Positions 61,620-64,000 of a stretch of DNA of 64,000 bases are shown here, piece after piece. Origin of the DNA: Pirellulales bacterium. Its GTDB lineage: Bacteria > Planctomycetota > Planctomycetia > Pirellulales > Thermoguttaceae. The position numbers and the translations under genes were made by a program. Location of the stretch: the NCBI GenBank assembly GCA_016935315.1, contig JAFGRD010000128.1:43989-107988 (forward strand). Reading direction: 5' to 3'. Position 1 is the first letter of the stretch; each line of letters opens with the position of its first letter. Below the pieces are notes generated by a model. The model was not told the DNA's origin, searched no databases, and was given only the letters and a program-made list of their open reading frames with translations.

Positions 61620-63107
61620 ATGCGCGTGGTGCTTTGGGATACGCAGAAACTGGGCGTGTCGAAGGATTTTGCCGGGGGATTCGGCGTGGGCAGATTTGCC
61701 GGCGACGGCGGACTGCGCGGCAAGATCATCCGCCACTTCTACACCCGCGACCGAAGGCCCGTCGCTCTGCTGCTGGCACACTTGGCCGCGATCTTCCGCC
61801 GATTGGGCCATCGCGTGGAGTACGTCGAGGACCGGACCCCGCAGGGGGCCGATCTGTACGTGTTCTGTCCCTCGCTGATCACGCTGGAACTGGAGCGACA
61901 GGCGATCCGCCGGGTGGTGGCCGAGAATCCGCGTGCGCAAGTGCTCGTCGTCGGCCTGGTTGCCTCGGTCATGCCCGAGCAGTTCGACGGGCTCGGCGTC
62001 ACGGTGGTCAAGGGCGAGGCGGAGCAACTGTTGTGGAAGCTCGACGAGGTGCTATCGCGACCTTCGGCGGCCGTGCAACTGGGGACGATCGAGGACCTCG
62101 ACGCCCTGCCGTTGCCCGACTGGTCGCCGTTTCCCGTTCGGCAATTCCGCATCGGATACGACTTCTGGCGCTTCCCCACCGCGCTGATTCAGGCCAGCCG
62201 CGGCTGCACGTTCAAGTGCAACTACTGCCCTTACATCATCCTGGAGAACGCGACCCGGTTTCGCGATCCGGAAGCGGTCGTCGAGGAGATTCGCCACGAC
62301 GTGCATCATTGGGGTTTTCGCTCGTTCAAGTTCCGCGATCCGCTGTTCGGGCTCCATCGCAAGTCGGTGTTTCGCCTGGCGGAGCTCATCGGGCGGTTGC
62401 CGCGGAAGATCCAGTTCTCGATCGAGACGCGGATCGATCTGATGCGGCCGGAGGTGTTGCGCGTGTTGCGGCGCGTGGGGCTCAGCAGCATCACCGTGGG
62501 CGTCGAAACGCCGGATGACGAGACGCTGCAGAAGTACCACCGGGCGCCCGTCCGCAACGACCGACAAGAAGAGTTCATCGCCACCTGCCGCAGCCTGGGC
62601 ATCCGCACGGTGGCGGGCTTCCTGATCGGATTTCCCGAGGACACCGAACAGTCGGTCCAGCGGGTGCTTGACTACGCCACGGCGCTGAACCCCACGTTTG
62701 CCAACTTCAACGTGGTGACTCCTTATCCGGGCACCGAGTTTTTCGAACGGATGCAGGAGCAGATCGCGGATTTCGACTTCAGCCACTACACGGTCTACAC
62801 ACCGGTCTTGAAGTATCGGCACCTTTCGATCGAGCGGTTGGCGTCGCTGCACGCGAAGTGCTTCAAGCGGTTCTACTTCCGGTGGGAGTATCTGTGGGCC
62901 AACGCCCACTTGCTCTGGCCACGTCTGCAAACGTTCGGCTTCGGCCGCCCGGCTCCGGTGGCTCCCGGCACCGATGCGGCACATCCCGGCGTGCCCAAGC
63001 CGCTCAGCGGCCTGGACGTGCTTCGTCGCAAGGGGCTTCGCCAAGACGGCCCCCATCGGCACCCCGGCATTTCCGACCAGACGGGCGGCCGCAAGCCGAC
63101 CGAGTAG
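61620..63107 (+). CDS. B12-binding-domain radical SAM protein
   Basis: A 495-residue protein. An N-terminal cobalamin-binding-like Rossmann domain (about 1-160; VVLWDTQKLGVS, ADLYVFCPSLITLELER) precedes a radical SAM core with C196-C200-C203 (GCTFKCNYCPY), then SFKFRDPLFG, FSIETRIDLMRPE and ITVGVETPDDE. The first domain lacks the DxHxxG cobalt His ligand, as is usual in this class, and may bind base-off B12. A Pro-rich C-terminal tail follows. It starts 10 bp after the glycosyltransferase stop with AAGGAG. Members modify lipids, hopanoids and natural products, often methylating unactivated carbons. Reaction unknown. Confidence 0.85.
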   Translation: MRVVLWDTQKLGVSKDFAGGFGVGRFAGDGGLRGKIIRHFYTRDRRPVALLLAHLAAIFRRLGHRVEYVEDRTPQGADLYVFCPSLITLELERQAIRRVVAENPRAQVLVVGLVASVMPEQFDGLGVTVVKGEAEQLLWKLDEVLSRPSAAVQLGTIEDLDALPLPDWSPFPVRQFRIGYDFWRFPTALIQASRGCTFKCNYCPYIILENATRFRDPEAVVEEIRHDVHHWGFRSFKFRDPLFGLHRKSVFRLAELIGRLPRKIQFSIETRIDLMRPEVLRVLRRVGLSSITVGVETPDDETLQKYHRAPVRNDRQEEFIATCRSLGIRTVAGFLIGFPEDTEQSVQRVLDYATALNPTFANFNVVTPYPGTEFFERMQEQIADFDFSHYTVYTPVLKYRHLSIERLASLHAKCFKRFYFRWEYLWANAHLLWPRLQTFGFGRPAPVAPGTDAAHPGVPKPLSGLDVLRRKGLRQDGPHRHPGISDQTGGRKPTE

Positions 63108-63504
63108 CGGTCGGTGGCCCGGCAGGATCGTCCTCGACGGCACCGCGTGTTGCACTTCTTCAACACGCCCTCTTTTCTCGTACAATCCCGGCAAACGAAA
63201 TCATCGTTCGCCCCGGGCCGCAGAACCGGCCCCGACCGCGGCGATGGGACCAGCCGCAGGCGCGCCACGCGGGTCAACCGCAGCCGGAGCCGCTGCCGAG
63301 ATTTGCCCCAAGGGGATACGTGAACTAGAGTTTTTTATCGGTGAGTCGGTCCAACACCACCTTGTGCCCCCCGGCCGCGAGGCAAAGAGGACGGTGTTTC
63401 GGCATCCCTGTATCGGGCTTCTCCTTGCCACGACCGACACGCTTGCGATGGAGCCGTTCGGCTACGGGTGAAGCATCTCGGATCCTACAACCAAACGAAG
63501 AACC
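63108..63504. other. Intergenic region between radical SAM and coiled-coil genes
   Basis: About 400 bp. A TACAAT at 63181-63186 with TTCAAC (63159-63164, 16-bp spacer) could be a weak promoter, but it lies 320 bp before the next start. No ORF, tRNA-like fold or strong hairpin is supported; a T-run with low pairing (GAGTTTTTTATC) lies near 63328. Confidence 0.35.
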
Positions 63505-64000
63505 GTGTCTGTCGACTCGTCAGAACCGCTGGCAGGCTGGGCCTCCGTGCGAAACGCACTGGCGGAGATCAGTCTGTGCCACGAGGAGTTCGGAACGTTC
63601 TTCTCCGAGGTGTTCGACCAATTGGGGTCCATGTCGGACGACCTGGCCGCGCGCAGGAAACAGTGGCACTCGGCACGCCAGCAGACCGAAGACGAGTTCC
63701 ACCAGCGCGCCGATCGATTGCAGAAAGAGCAGGCGGCGCTGGCGGAGGTGCAACAGCGCCTGCAGCGGAGCGCCGGCGAGGACCGCGACGGGATGGCCGT
63801 CGCGATCGAAAACGTGGATCAACTGACTCGCATCCTGGACGAGATGCGACAGGAGCAAGAGGGAGCTCACGACACGCAAGAGGCCGTCCAGGCCCAGTTG
63901 GCAAGACTCGCGGCGGTGGCCGCCGAGCTGGCCGAAGCCCAAGGCAAACTGGCGGAAGGTGGCACGGCGGATCCCGAGGCAGGCAGCCAGCTCGAGGAGA
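63505..64000 (+). CDS. Coiled-coil protein, N-terminal part (cut by window edge)
   Basis: The open frame from the GTG at 63505 gives 165 residues to the window end: VRNALAEISLCHEEFGTFFS, EVFDQLGSMSDDLAARR, then long heptad-rich runs (ADRLQKEQAALAEVQQRLQR, QLARLAAVAAELAEAQGKLA) rich in Ala, Glu and Gln. It has no signal peptide and no other recognised domain. Function is not known. The start is not certain: an earlier in-frame start is not evident and the SD (CGAAGAA) is weak. It continues past the window. Confidence 0.6.
   Translation, partial: MSVDSSEPLAGWASVRNALAEISLCHEEFGTFFSEVFDQLGSMSDDLAARRKQWHSARQQTEDEFHQRADRLQKEQAALAEVQQRLQRSAGEDRDGMAVAIENVDQLTRILDEMRQEQEGAHDTQEAVQAQLARLAAVAAELAEAQGKLAEGGTADPEAGSQLEE

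Noticed and set aside
1..64000. CRISPR array, prophage, transposase or integron
   Set aside because: No regularly spaced repeats, no transposase or integrase motif and no phage gene order were seen.

Overview
The window is a high-GC bacterial chromosome fragment that reads like a planctomycete, probably a polysaccharide-degrading member of the Pirellulales or a related order. The lineage call rests on gene content: a DUF1559 pilin-like protein, a DUF1573 protein, Tat-exported oxidoreductases, DUF4838 and DUF4038 secreted hydrolase-like proteins, and sodium:solute symporters carrying fused extra domains. I recognise no tRNA, rRNA, CRISPR array, phage or transposase gene. Forty-five apparently functional coding regions and two decayed genes are annotated. 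Several genes have good sigma70-type promoters (TTGAC-like -35, 16-18 bp spacer, TANANT-like -10) and clear Shine-Dalgarno sequences; others have neither.

Layout: (1) 1-5.1 kb: mcsA-mcsB (protein arginine kinase, cut by the left edge), trpE, and a tightly coupled HDOD-histidine kinase pair. (2) 5.4-9.8 kb: a molybdenum hydroxylase operon on the minus strand, in order of transcription [2Fe-2S] subunit, Mo-binding subunit, XdhC-like maturation factor and MocA-like cytidylyltransferase. (3) 10.2-19.8 kb: secreted carbohydrate-active proteins (GH116-like, clan GH-A-like, DUF4838 with CBM9-like tail), plus a conserved unknown protein and the wreck of a GAF/LuxR regulator. (4) 19.8-22.8 kb: a methyl-accepting chemotaxis protein preceded by a small secreted sensor-like protein. 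(5) 23.2-25.5 kb: serC and an aldo/keto reductase. (6) 25.6-39.0 kb: a set suggesting sialic acid or related sugar-acid use (two sialidase-like proteins, a NanM-like kelch domain fused to a symporter, a DapA/NanA-family aldolase, a second symporter, an SMP-30 lactonase), interrupted by a corrinoid methyltransferase module with a 56-residue protein. (7) 39.3-43.3 kb: hemL, moaC, a polyprenyl diphosphate synthase and a GNAT-like protein. (8) 43.4-47.1 kb: a three-gene operon led by an archaeal-type thymidylate-synthase-like protein. (9) 47.2-60.1 kb: a decayed gene, a third symporter with an extracytoplasmic tail, a secreted CBM9-like plus FIST pair, a Gfo/Idh/MocA oxidoreductase, a DUF1559 protein, an overlapping sugar kinase-phosphohexomutase pair and a DUF4038 protein. 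(10) 60.3-64 kb: a membrane glycosyltransferase coupled to a B12-type radical SAM protein, then the start of a coiled-coil protein.

The most unusual sequence-level observation is a pair of 75-bp hairpin elements about 5.7 kb apart (7083-7157 and 12832-12906), 69 of 75 bases identical when aligned in opposite orientation. Each lies between two co-directional genes in the same orientation relative to transcription. One abuts the xdhC start codon, and the similarity runs on into the first codons. The archaeal-type ThyA-like operon and the corrinoid module with its small protein are the best candidates for undescribed biochemistry.
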